The notes beneath the pieces were generated by a model, which was given only the letters and a program-made list of their open reading frames with translations, searched no databases and was not told the DNA's origin. Made by a program: the position numbers and the translations under genes. Shown here in pieces: positions 6,489-13,931 of a DNA stretch of 17,430 bases; position 1 is the first letter of the stretch, and every line of letters starts with the position of its first letter. Source of the stretch: CAYJPV01 sp964396055 (GTDB lineage Bacteria > Acidobacteriota > Vicinamibacteria > Vicinamibacterales > JAKQTR01); assembly GCA_964396055.1 (NCBI GenBank), contig CAYNDV010000095.1, forward strand, positions 1 to 17,430, given 5' to 3'.

Positions 6489-7112
6489 ATGTTCAAGCAG
6501 GCAATCATCGTCATCACGATGCTGGCGGGCGGGTTGTTCGCTATGCCCCGACCAGCACTAGCCCATTGCGACTCGATGAACGGCCCGGTCGTGGCCGCGG
6601 CCAGGCTCGCGCTGAAGGCCGGCGATGTGACGCCGGTGCTCAGGTGGGTGAAGCCAGAAGCCGAGCCGGAGATCCGCACAGCGTTCGCGCGGACGCTCAC
6701 AGTGCGGAGCGCAAGTCCGGAGGCGCGAGACCTGGCCGATATGTATTTCTTCGAGACCCTGGTGCGGGTGCACCGCGCAGGAGAGGGTGCGCCCTACACC
6801 GGCCTCAAGCCGGCAGACACCGACGTCGGACCCGCCGTCAAGGGGGCCGATCAGGCCCTCGCGAGCGGCTCGGTCGACTCGCTGGTCACGCTCGTGACCA
6901 GCCACATCGCTAACGGCATTCGCCAACGCTTTGCGCACGCCATGGAGACGAAACGCCACGCCGAGGAGAACGTCGAAGGCGGGCGCGCCTACGTGGCAGC
7001 CTACGTGGACTACGTGCACTTCATCGAGAACATTCACCTCGCGGCCAGTGCGGCTCACGCGCAACACGCCGACGCCGAAACGGCTGCGGCCCACGCGGCG
7101 GAGCGGAAGTAG
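6489..7112 (+). CDS. Secreted DUF6448 family protein
   Basis: A 207-residue protein with a clear Sec signal peptide (MFKQAIIVITMLAGGLFAMP then RPALA, cleavage near residue 25), so it should be periplasmic. The mature part begins HCDSMNGPVV and contains RSASPEARDLADMYFFETLV, VHRAGEGAPYTGLKP and GRAYVAAYVDYVHFIENIH, blocks I associate with DUF6448, a family of unknown function. The C-terminus is rich in His and Ala (HAQHADAETAAAHAAERK) and could bind metal, but this is only a hint. AAGGAGG lies seven bases before the ATG, one of the strongest ribosome sites in the window. It is first in the pump operon, downstream of an operator; the N-terminus of a second copy survives in the pseudogene at 3203-3551. 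Confidence 0.75.
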   Translation: MFKQAIIVITMLAGGLFAMPRPALAHCDSMNGPVVAAARLALKAGDVTPVLRWVKPEAEPEIRTAFARTLTVRSASPEARDLADMYFFETLVRVHRAGEGAPYTGLKPADTDVGPAVKGADQALASGSVDSLVTLVTSHIANGIRQRFAHAMETKRHAEENVEGGRAYVAAYVDYVHFIENIHLAASAAHAQHADAETAAAHAAERK

Positions 7113-7165
7113 GCGGCCGCCCCCCAGGAAGCATCCCAGGTGACAGCAGTGCTACGAGGTCAACC

Positions 7166-8194
7166 ATGAAGAAGAAGTTGTTGCTTATCGTCGTCATCCT
7201 CACCGCGGGCGGGGCGGCGACGTGGTTCTATGCCCGCGGCGGCCCGGAACCGGTCGATTCTCGGATCCGGGTGTCGGGCAACCTGGAGGTCACCGACGCC
7301 GAGGTCAGCTTCAAGGTGGCGGGCCGCGTGTCTGCCCGCCTAGTATCGGAGGGCGAGATGGTCCGGGCGGGCGCCACCGTGGCGACCCTCGACGACACCG
7401 AATTCGCGCAGGAAGTCGGCCTGCGCGAGGCAGACGTCCGCGCCGCAGAGGCGGACCTGCGGGACCTCGTAGCCGGCTCCCGGCCAGAGGAGATTGCCCA
7501 GGGCGAGGCGGCGCTCGCCCTGGTGACGGCCGAGGCCGAGCGCTGGCGCATCGAGGCGGCGCGCCAGCAGGATCTGTTCAGCAAGGACGTGGTTTCGGCG
7601 CGCGATCACGAAACGGCCGCCACGGCGCACGCGGTCGCCCGGGCGCGCGTGCGCGAGGCCCAACAGCAACTCGCGCTACTCAAGCAGGGGCCCCGGATCG
7701 AGAAGGTCCTCCAGGCGAAAGCCCGGCTCGCCAAGGCCACGCAGGCCCTCGGCGTCGCGCGCACGCGGCTGGGCTATGCGACCCTCCAGTCGCCGCTCTC
7801 GGGTTTCGTTCTCGCCGAGCACGTCGAACCCGGGGAATTCGTGAACCCCGGATCGCCGATCGTCACGATTGGCGACCTCGAACGCGTCTGGCTGCGCGCG
7901 TACATCAACGAAACCGACCTCGGTCGGGTCGCGCTCGGCCAGCGCGTGCGACTCACGACCGATGGCGACCCGAACACCGCCTACTGGGGGCAGATCTCGT
8001 TCATCTCCCCCGAGGCCGAGTTCACGCCGAAGAACGTCCAGACCCAGCAGGAGCGGGTCAAGCTCGTGTACCGGATCAAAGTGCTGGTACCCAATCCAAA
8101 ACTCACGCTGAAACCCGGGATGCCCGCCGACGCGGAGATCATCGCCGAGCAGCCGGCGGCCGGTAAAACGGGACCGGGAAAAGGCGGCGCGTGA
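7166..8194 (+). CDS. HlyD-family membrane fusion protein (YbhG-like)
   Basis: A 342-residue periplasmic adaptor anchored by one N-terminal membrane helix (residues 4-22). It connects an inner-membrane ABC exporter to an outer-membrane channel. After the lipoyl half-motif (GNLEVTDAEVSFKVAGRVSA, 39-58; VRAGATVATLDD, 66-77) comes a long Ala/Glu/Arg-rich alpha-helical hairpin (about 82-200), then the second lipoyl half (LQSPLSGFVLAEHVEPGEFV, 207-226) and a beta-barrel (RVWLRAYINETDLGRVALGQ, 240-259). Length and order match YbhG. The ATG at 7166 follows GAGG six bases away. Its stop overlaps the next start (TGATG), so translation is coupled to the first ATPase gene. Confidence 0.92.
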   Translation: MKKKLLLIVVILTAGGAATWFYARGGPEPVDSRIRVSGNLEVTDAEVSFKVAGRVSARLVSEGEMVRAGATVATLDDTEFAQEVGLREADVRAAEADLRDLVAGSRPEEIAQGEAALALVTAEAERWRIEAARQQDLFSKDVVSARDHETAATAHAVARARVREAQQQLALLKQGPRIEKVLQAKARLAKATQALGVARTRLGYATLQSPLSGFVLAEHVEPGEFVNPGSPIVTIGDLERVWLRAYINETDLGRVALGQRVRLTTDGDPNTAYWGQISFISPEAEFTPKNVQTQQERVKLVYRIKVLVPNPKLTLKPGMPADAEIIAEQPAAGKTGPGKGGA

Positions 8195-9150
8195 TGGACG
8201 CCATCCGGGCGACGAATCTCACACGACGCTTCGGAGAAGTGACGGCGGTCGACCGCCTCTCGCTCGAGGTCGCCGAGGGCGAAATCTTCGCTCTCGTGGG
8301 GCCCGACGGCGCCGGGAAGACGACGACGATGCGGCTTCTGACCGCGATTCTGGACCCGACCTCCGGTGACGCCTGGGTCGCCGGTCACCACATCGTCGGC
8401 GACGGCGAGCTTCTGAAGCACGAGATCGGCTACATGAGCCAGCGCTTCGGCCTCTACTCCGATCTCACCGTGGCCGAGAACATCGCGTTCTACGCCGACA
8501 TCTACGGTGTTCCGCACAAGGGCCGGGCGGAGAAGGTGGAGCGACTGCTCGGCTTCAGCAACCTCACACCCTTCACCGCGCGGCTGGCGGGCAACCTGTC
8601 GGGCGGCATGAAACAGAAACTGGGCCTCGCCTGCGCCCTGGTGCACACGCCAAAGGTGCTGTTTCTCGACGAGCCGACCAACGGCGTCGACCCGGTATCG
8701 CGGCGCGACTTCTGGCGCATCCTCTACCAGCTCGTCCGCGAGCGCGTCACGATCTTCGTGTCCACGGCCTATCTCGACGAGGCGGAGCGCGCCAGCCGGG
8801 TCGGCCTCATTCATCAGGGCCGCCTGCTGACCGTCGGCGCGCCGGCCGAACTCAAGCGCCTGATGCCCGGCGCCATTCTCGAACTTCGTGCGTCGGAGCC
8901 GCGGAAGGCCGCCGCGGTGCTCCGCGAGCGCCTCGAGGCCGACTCGGTGGGCCTCTTCGGCGACCGCATCCACGTAGTCTCGAGCCATCCGGATCGGACG
9001 CTCGCCGAGGCCGGCGCCATCCTTCGAGAGGCCAGTCTGACCCTCACCGGCAGCCGGCCGATCGAGCCGCAACTCGAAGACGTCTTCATCGCGCTGGTAG
9101 CCCGCGCCGGGACCCGCCCCGCCGAAGGAGCATCCAATGCCCACGCATGA
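8194..9150 (+). CDS. ABC transporter ATPase, N-terminal YbhF-half type
   Basis: A 318-residue nucleotide-binding subunit. It has Walker A GPDGAGKTT (36-44), Q-loop YMSQRF (80-85), signature LSGGMKQ (135-141), Walker B VLFLDE (155-160) and a D-loop. The switch-loop His is missing: the segment reads FVSTAYLDEAE, with Ala192 where the partner ATPase has His. The ATP site built on this Walker A may therefore be impaired, giving an asymmetric dimer. In E. coli YbhF both ATPase domains are in one chain; here they are separate genes. The C-terminus has the regulatory extension usual in this group (ending QLEDVFIALVARAG). I use the ATG at 8194, which overlaps the upstream stop, not the GTG three bases earlier. 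Confidence 0.92.
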   Translation: MDAIRATNLTRRFGEVTAVDRLSLEVAEGEIFALVGPDGAGKTTTMRLLTAILDPTSGDAWVAGHHIVGDGELLKHEIGYMSQRFGLYSDLTVAENIAFYADIYGVPHKGRAEKVERLLGFSNLTPFTARLAGNLSGGMKQKLGLACALVHTPKVLFLDEPTNGVDPVSRRDFWRILYQLVRERVTIFVSTAYLDEAERASRVGLIHQGRLLTVGAPAELKRLMPGAILELRASEPRKAAAVLRERLEADSVGLFGDRIHVVSSHPDRTLAEAGAILREASLTLTGSRPIEPQLEDVFIALVARAGTRPAEGASNAHA

Positions 9151-10162
9151 CCACGCCGGCGCCTTGTTGACGCCGCCACGGGACGCGCTCGTCCGGAGCA
9201 CGAAATCGGCCGCGGTTGTCGCGCACGACCTGGAGCGCCGCTTCGGTTCGTTCGTCGCCGTCAACAAGGTCAGCTTCGAGGTGGCGCGCGGCGAGATCTT
9301 CGGCTTCCTCGGGCCGAACGGCGCAGGCAAGTCGACCACCATCCGCATGCTCAGCGGGATTCTGGCGCCAACCGGTGGTTCCGGCACCGTCGCGGGCTTC
9401 GACATCCGCACCGAGACCGAGAAGATCAAGGCGCGGATCGGCTACATGAGCCAGAAGTTCTCTCTCTATGAAGATCTGACCGTCGAAGAGAACATCGACT
9501 TCTACAGCGGCATCTACCAGGTGCCGGCCAGGCTCAAGGCCGAACGCAAGGCGTGGGTGCTGCGGATGGCAGGACTCACCGAGCATCGCCGATCGCGAAC
9601 GGGCCAGCTCTCGGCGGGATGGAAGCAGCGCCTGGCGCTGGGGTGCGCGGTCGTGCACGAACCGGAGATCGTCTTTCTCGACGAGCCAACTTCCGGCGTC
9701 GACCCGATCAGCCGCCGCCAGTTCTGGGACCTGATCTACGACCTGACCGCCAAGGGCGTCACCGTCTTCGTGACGACGCACTACATGGACGAAGCCGAGT
9801 ACTGCGATCGGCTGGCGCTCGTCTACCGCGGCGAGATCATCGCGATGGACACGCCGGAGGCGCTCAAGACCCGTCTCATGCGCGAAGACGTGCTCGAGGT
9901 CCTGTGCGATGCGCCCCAGGACGTGATGACCGACATCGAAGCGCTCCCCGGCGTGAAGGAGACGGCGCTCTTCGGAAGAGGTCTGCACGTTGTCGCAGCC
10001 GACGGCGCGTCCGCCGCCGAGCAAATCAGGAACCTCTTCGCCAGCCAAGGCCGTGGGGACGCCACTGTCGAGCGGATTGTGCCCTCGCTCGAAGACGTCT
10101 TCGTCTCGCTCATCGAGGCCCGCGACGAGGCGGATCGCCGCCGCCAGGAGAACCGTCGATGA
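9137..10162 (+). CDS. ABC transporter ATPase, C-terminal YbhF-half type
   Basis: A 341-residue nucleotide-binding subunit with an unconserved N-terminal extension of about 25 residues. It has Walker A GPNGAGKST (59-67), Q-loop YMSQKF (103-108), Walker B IVFLDE (178-183) and a normal switch His215 in FVTTHYMDEAEYCDR. The signature is LSAGWKQ (158-164), with Ala for the first Gly of LSGG. With the preceding subunit, whose signature is normal but whose switch His is lost, it probably forms a heterodimer with unequal sites. AGGAG lies seven bases before the ATG, and the gene overlaps its upstream neighbour by 14 bases. Its stop overlaps the permease start (ATGA), so stoichiometric translation is likely. 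Confidence 0.92.
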   Translation: MPTHDHAGALLTPPRDALVRSTKSAAVVAHDLERRFGSFVAVNKVSFEVARGEIFGFLGPNGAGKSTTIRMLSGILAPTGGSGTVAGFDIRTETEKIKARIGYMSQKFSLYEDLTVEENIDFYSGIYQVPARLKAERKAWVLRMAGLTEHRRSRTGQLSAGWKQRLALGCAVVHEPEIVFLDEPTSGVDPISRRQFWDLIYDLTAKGVTVFVTTHYMDEAEYCDRLALVYRGEIIAMDTPEALKTRLMREDVLEVLCDAPQDVMTDIEALPGVKETALFGRGLHVVAADGASAAEQIRNLFASQGRGDATVERIVPSLEDVFVSLIEARDEADRRRQENRR

Positions 10163-11292
10163 ACGCGATGCGAACCTGGGCCGTCGCCCGCAAGGAGATC
10201 CTCCATATCCGGCGGGACCCGCGGAGCCTCGCGATGGCGATCGCCATTCCGATGCTGCTGCTCTTGCTGTTCGGCTACGCGCTGACGCTCGACGTGGACA
10301 ACGTCCCGATGGTTGTCTGGGACCAGAGCGGATCGCCGGCCAGCCGAACACTCCTCAGCCACTTCACCGGTTCCCGGTACTTCTCCGTGCGGGAACCGGT
10401 CACCAGCTACCACGAGCTCGAACGGGCCATCGATGCCCGCGAGGCGCTGATCGCCCTGGTGATTCCCGCCGACTTCGCCGCTCGTGTCACGAACCCGGCG
10501 GCGCCGCCCGTCCAGATCATCGTCGACGGGAGCGATTCCAACACGGCCACGATCGCCATCGGGTACGCCACCCAGGCCGTGCAGGCCTACGCCCAGGACC
10601 TCACGATCCGGGAGATCCGCCGGACGACCGGCCGCACGGTGTCCGTCCCCCTCGACGTCCGTCCGCGGGTGTGGTTCAACACCGACATGGAGTCGAAGAA
10701 CTACATCATTCCTGGCCTGATCGCCGTGATCATGATGGTAATTGCGGCACTGCTCACTTCGCTGACCGTCGCCCGGGAGTGGGAGCGCGGAACGATGGAG
10801 CAGATCATCTCGACACCAATCAAGGGACAGGAGCTGATTGCTGGCAAGCTCCTGCCGTATTTCGCGCTGGGGATGCTCGACGTCCTGCTCGCCGTGCTGA
10901 TGGGACAGTTCCTGTTCCACGTGCCGCTGCGGGGCAGTGTGCCCCTGCTCTTCGGTGTGGCCGCCATCTTCCTGGTGGGCTCCCTCTCTCTCGGGATGCT
11001 GATCAGCATCGTCACCAAGAACCAGTTGCTGGCGAGCCAGCTGGCGATGGTGCTCACCTTCCTGCCGTCGTTTCTCCTGTCGGGGTTCATGTACGCCATC
11101 ACCAACATGCCGCCGGCGATCCAGGCCGTCACCTACCTCGTTCCGGCCCGGTACTTTGTCGAGCTGCTCAAGGGCATCTATCTCAAGGGCGTCGGACTTG
11201 ACGTGCTCGGCCTCGACGCGGTGCTGCTGACGGTCTTTGGCGTCGCGATGGTGGGCCTGGCCAACGTGAAGTTCAGGAAGAAGCTGGTGTAG
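10159..11292 (+). CDS. ABC-2 type permease, YbhS-like
   Basis: A 377-residue inner-membrane permease of the ABC-2 class. After the amphipathic start ARKEILHIRRDPRSLAMAIA there is a first membrane helix (about 26-45), a large extracytoplasmic domain of about 130 residues containing VQIIVDGSDSNTA, and then five more helices beginning YIIPGLIAVIMMVIAALLTS. The coupling segment REWERGTMEQIISTPIKGQE and the late FLPSFLLSGFMYAITNMPP block are typical of this family. The ATG at 10159 overlaps the ATPase stop and has AGGAG eight bases before it. The frame is also open upstream to 9553, but that stretch is the out-of-frame shadow of the ATPase gene. It should pair with the next permease as a heterodimer. 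Confidence 0.92.
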   Translation: MNAMRTWAVARKEILHIRRDPRSLAMAIAIPMLLLLLFGYALTLDVDNVPMVVWDQSGSPASRTLLSHFTGSRYFSVREPVTSYHELERAIDAREALIALVIPADFAARVTNPAAPPVQIIVDGSDSNTATIAIGYATQAVQAYAQDLTIREIRRTTGRTVSVPLDVRPRVWFNTDMESKNYIIPGLIAVIMMVIAALLTSLTVAREWERGTMEQIISTPIKGQELIAGKLLPYFALGMLDVLLAVLMGQFLFHVPLRGSVPLLFGVAAIFLVGSLSLGMLISIVTKNQLLASQLAMVLTFLPSFLLSGFMYAITNMPPAIQAVTYLVPARYFVELLKGIYLKGVGLDVLGLDAVLLTVFGVAMVGLANVKFRKKLV

Positions 11293-11294
11293 CG

Positions 11295-12425
11295 ATGCTC
11301 GAGCGAATCTGGCGGATGCTCGTGAAGGAATTCATCCAGATCCTCAGGGATCCACGAATGAAGGGCGTGATCTTCCTCATGCCGCTCATTCAGGCCCTGG
11401 TGTTCGGGTATGCCGTGACGACGGATGTCAGGAATGTCAGGACCGCCGTGTACGACCTCGACAGCAGCGCGGCGAGTCGCGACCTCGTCAGCCGGTTCGT
11501 GAAGTCCGGCTACTTCCAGGTCGTGGCCCACATCGGGAACGACCAGGCGGCCCAGAAGCTGGTCGATCGCGGCGAGGTATCGACCGTGCTGAGGATCAAC
11601 CGGGGATTCGAAGACGGCCTGCGCGCCGGCCGGACGGTCGAGCTTCAGGTCATCGTCGACGGCACGGACTCGAACACGGCCGGCATTGTGCTCGTCTACG
11701 CGGGCCGGATCGCCGGGGAGTTCTCGAACCAGGTGCTGGCGGCCCGCCTGAGCCGCGCCGGCGGAGGGCGGGCCGACACCCGTCGAGTGGAGGCGGAGAC
11801 GCGCGCCTGGTTCAACGAGAACCTCGAGAGCCGGAACTTCTACGTGCCCGGCGTCATCGCCATCATCGTGATGCTCGTCACCCTGATGCTGACCAGCATG
11901 GCCGTCGTTCGCGAGAAGGAGATCGGGACGATGGAGCAGATCATCGTGACGCCGATCACGCCTGTCGAGTTCATCCTCGGCAAGACCGTGCCGTTCGCCC
12001 TCGTCGGGTTTGCTGACGTGCTGCTCGTCACCCTCATCGGCGTCGGCTGGTTCGGCATTCCCATTCGCGGGTCCCTGCTGCTGCTGCTGCTGGCGACGGC
12101 GCTGTATCTGATGACCACGCTGGGCATCGGGCTCTTTGTCTCGACCGTCAGCGAGACGCAGCAGCAGGCGATGATGAGCACGTTCTTCTTCTACCTTCCG
12201 GCGACGCTGCTGTCGGGTTTCATGTTCCCGATCGCCAATATGCCGGCAGTCGTGCAGTGGCTCACGTATCTCAATCCGCTTCGGTACTTCCTGGTCGTCA
12301 TTCGCGGCGTCTTCCTCAAGGGCGTTGGCATGGACATTCTGTGGCCGCAACTGGTCAGCCTGGCCGTGATGGGCGTGCTGACACTGTGGTTGGCGTCCAC
12401 GCGGTTCAAGAAGACAGTGGCCTGA
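11295..12425 (+). CDS. ABC-2 type permease, YbhR-like
   Basis: A 376-residue ABC-2 permease, paralogous to the preceding gene. It begins two bases after that gene's stop. Shared landmarks are KEFIQILRDPRMKGVIFLMP at the start, a large external domain with LQVIVDGTDSNTAGIVLVYA, NFYVPGVIAIIVMLVTLMLT, the coupling segment REKEIGTMEQIIVTPITPVE, and FYLPATLLSGFMFPIANMPA before the final helix. Six membrane segments are expected, with the external domain contacting the HlyD-type adaptor. Presence of both paralogues supports a heterodimeric YbhSR-type channel. Substrates of such systems include antibiotics and cations in E. coli work, but nothing here fixes the substrate. Confidence 0.92.
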   Translation: MLERIWRMLVKEFIQILRDPRMKGVIFLMPLIQALVFGYAVTTDVRNVRTAVYDLDSSAASRDLVSRFVKSGYFQVVAHIGNDQAAQKLVDRGEVSTVLRINRGFEDGLRAGRTVELQVIVDGTDSNTAGIVLVYAGRIAGEFSNQVLAARLSRAGGGRADTRRVEAETRAWFNENLESRNFYVPGVIAIIVMLVTLMLTSMAVVREKEIGTMEQIIVTPITPVEFILGKTVPFALVGFADVLLVTLIGVGWFGIPIRGSLLLLLLATALYLMTTLGIGLFVSTVSETQQQAMMSTFFFYLPATLLSGFMFPIANMPAVVQWLTYLNPLRYFLVVIRGVFLKGVGMDILWPQLVSLAVMGVLTLWLASTRFKKTVA

Positions 12426-12470
12426 TGAGAGCGAGGCGGGCGCATGAATGCCCGTCATTCGAGGTGATGT

Positions 12471-13877
12471 ATGGTGCACAGCAACAGCGGCCGACGGCGT
12501 GCGCGTCGAGCTGGATTGGCGATGGTCGTGATGATCTGTGGCGTGACGGCAATCCTGCCGTCGAGAGCTGCAGCTCAACAATCGGGTGGGCCGCTCACCC
12601 TCGACGCCGCCACCCGGATCGCGCTGGACAGGAATCCGGCCGACCGTGCTGCCCGTGAGGGCTTGGCCATCGCCCGGGAGGCGGTGGGCGAAGCGCGCGC
12701 TCCCTACTATCCGGAGGTGGGGATCACCTCCGGATACGCCCGCTGGGAACGACACGCCTATCTTCCCAGCGGATTCGCCAGTCCAACTCTTGCGTCGACC
12801 ATTGGCCCGACCAACGACTGGTTTGCCGGGCTGGCCGGCAGCTACGTCCTGTTCGACGGCGGCCAGCGCGCGGCAGAACTGCGCGCGGCGATGGCGCGAG
12901 AGGCCGGCGCCTCCCAAGAGGCGACCCGGATTCGCCAGGATCTCGTGTTCGCCGTGCACCAGGCGTACTACGGCCTGGCTGGCGCGATTGACGCCCGGGC
13001 GGTGGCGGACGAGAACCTGGCGAGGGCCGAAGAACACCTGCGCCTCGCCCGCGAGCGGCACGCCGCCGGAGCGGTCGCCGGAGCGGACGTGATCCGGGCA
13101 GAGGTCGATGTCGCCGACGCCCGGTTGAAGCGAGTACGGGCGGAGAGCCTGATCCGGGTTGGCACGGGGCAACTCAACACCGTGATGGGCCTTGCCGTTG
13201 ACACACCGGTCACCCTGAGTGACGACATCGAGGCGGTCCGGCCGCCAGGTGATGTCGACCTTCAGGAGGCTCTGCGCGACGCGATTCAGACCCGGCCCGT
13301 GGTCGAAGCCGCACGGCAACGGGTCAGCGCGGCCGCATCCGCGGTAGAGGCCACCCGGAGCGCCTTTCGGCCGAAGATTCGAACCGACTGGAGCCTGGGC
13401 TTGCGCGACAGCGACTTCTTCCCGAATGACCCCGACTGGTCGGTCGGTGTCAGCGTGCGGTGGTCGCTGTTCGACGGTTTCGCAAAGGGGCATCGCGTGG
13501 CCCGGGCCCGCTTTCAGCAGGCGAAAGACCAGACGGAACAGGCGGGCCTGGAGCTTGCCGTCCGCAACGAGGCGTGGTCGGCGTACTGGAAGCTGAAGGA
13601 GTCGTTCGAGGTCATCGAGGCGGCGGCTGTTCTCGTGACGGGCGCTCGCGACAGTGTGCGGGTGGTGACCGAACGCTACGCCGCCGGCGCCGGGACCGTG
13701 ACCGAGATGCTCGATGCCGAGGCGGCCCTCGCTCGGGCTGAAGCTGCGCGCGTCGAGGCGCAGTGGGGCTACCGCGTGGCGCGGTCGACCTTCGCATGGG
13801 CGACCGGCCATTTGGCCGTCCCGGCCACGCCGGACAACGCGCCTCCGACCAGCGCGGGTGGCCGGTCTTGGCAATAG
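12471..13877 (+). CDS. TolC-like outer membrane efflux protein
   Basis: A 468-residue outer-membrane factor. A signal peptide covers residues 1 to about 35 (basic RRRARR start, hydrophobic AMVVMICGVTAI, cleavage near SRAAA-QQ). Two OEP repeats follow. The first has LTLDAATRIALDRNPADRAA, YVLFDGGQRAAELRAA and a long coiled-coil helix with EEHLRLARERHAAGAVAGAD. The second has LQEALRDAIQTRPVVEAARQ, VRWSLFDGFAKGHRVARARF and VVTERYAAGAGTVTEMLDAE. These mirror each other as in TolC, whose trimer forms a beta-barrel plus a periplasmic tunnel. GAGGTGAT lies just before the ATG at 12471. Last in the operon, it completes the tripartite pump. The gap of 45 bases after the permease is the largest within the last four genes but has no hairpin that I see. 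Confidence 0.9.
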   Translation: MVHSNSGRRRARRAGLAMVVMICGVTAILPSRAAAQQSGGPLTLDAATRIALDRNPADRAAREGLAIAREAVGEARAPYYPEVGITSGYARWERHAYLPSGFASPTLASTIGPTNDWFAGLAGSYVLFDGGQRAAELRAAMAREAGASQEATRIRQDLVFAVHQAYYGLAGAIDARAVADENLARAEEHLRLARERHAAGAVAGADVIRAEVDVADARLKRVRAESLIRVGTGQLNTVMGLAVDTPVTLSDDIEAVRPPGDVDLQEALRDAIQTRPVVEAARQRVSAAASAVEATRSAFRPKIRTDWSLGLRDSDFFPNDPDWSVGVSVRWSLFDGFAKGHRVARARFQQAKDQTEQAGLELAVRNEAWSAYWKLKESFEVIEAAAVLVTGARDSVRVVTERYAAGAGTVTEMLDAEAALARAEAARVEAQWGYRVARSTFAWATGHLAVPATPDNAPPTSAGGRSWQ

Positions 13878-13914
13878 CCCCTCGGACGCCGCCCGATGCA
13901 GCGTCCGAGCGGGG
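13878..13914 (+). terminator. Hairpin between convergent genes
   Basis: CTCGGACGC (13881-13889) pairs perfectly with GCGTCCGAG (13901-13909) around an 11-base loop. CCC before and GGG after can extend the stem past one bulged base. There is no T-run on either side, so it is a strong GC hairpin rather than a classic intrinsic terminator. It lies just after the tolC-like stop and 3' of the oxidase gene on the other strand, so it could serve both. Confidence 0.55.
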
Positions 13915-13931
13915 CGCGGAGCACGGACCGT

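Noticed and set aside
9553..10158. In-frame upstream extension of the first permease, giving a 579-residue protein
   Set aside because: The extension is Arg/Pro-rich shadow of the ATPase gene; the permease homology, ribosome site and ATGA overlap all point to the ATG at 10159.
7981..10351. Long minus-strand open frames opposite the adaptor and ATPase genes
   Set aside because: Compositionally biased antisense shadows of well-supported ABC transporter genes, without family motifs.
12081..12095. CTG trinucleotide run in the second permease gene
   Set aside because: It encodes a stretch of Leu in a membrane helix and needs no other explanation.
11178..13874. Very long minus-strand open frame (898 codons) opposite the second permease and the tolC-like gene
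   Set aside because: It is antisense to two clearly recognisable genes and is low-complexity His/Arg/Asp-rich sequence, as expected from GC-rich codon bias.
5720..13910. Possibility that the tetR-pump module is an insertion within the M24 peptidase gene
   Set aside because: No remainder of the peptidase gene, direct repeat or transposase is found after 13910, so a simple insertion is not supported.
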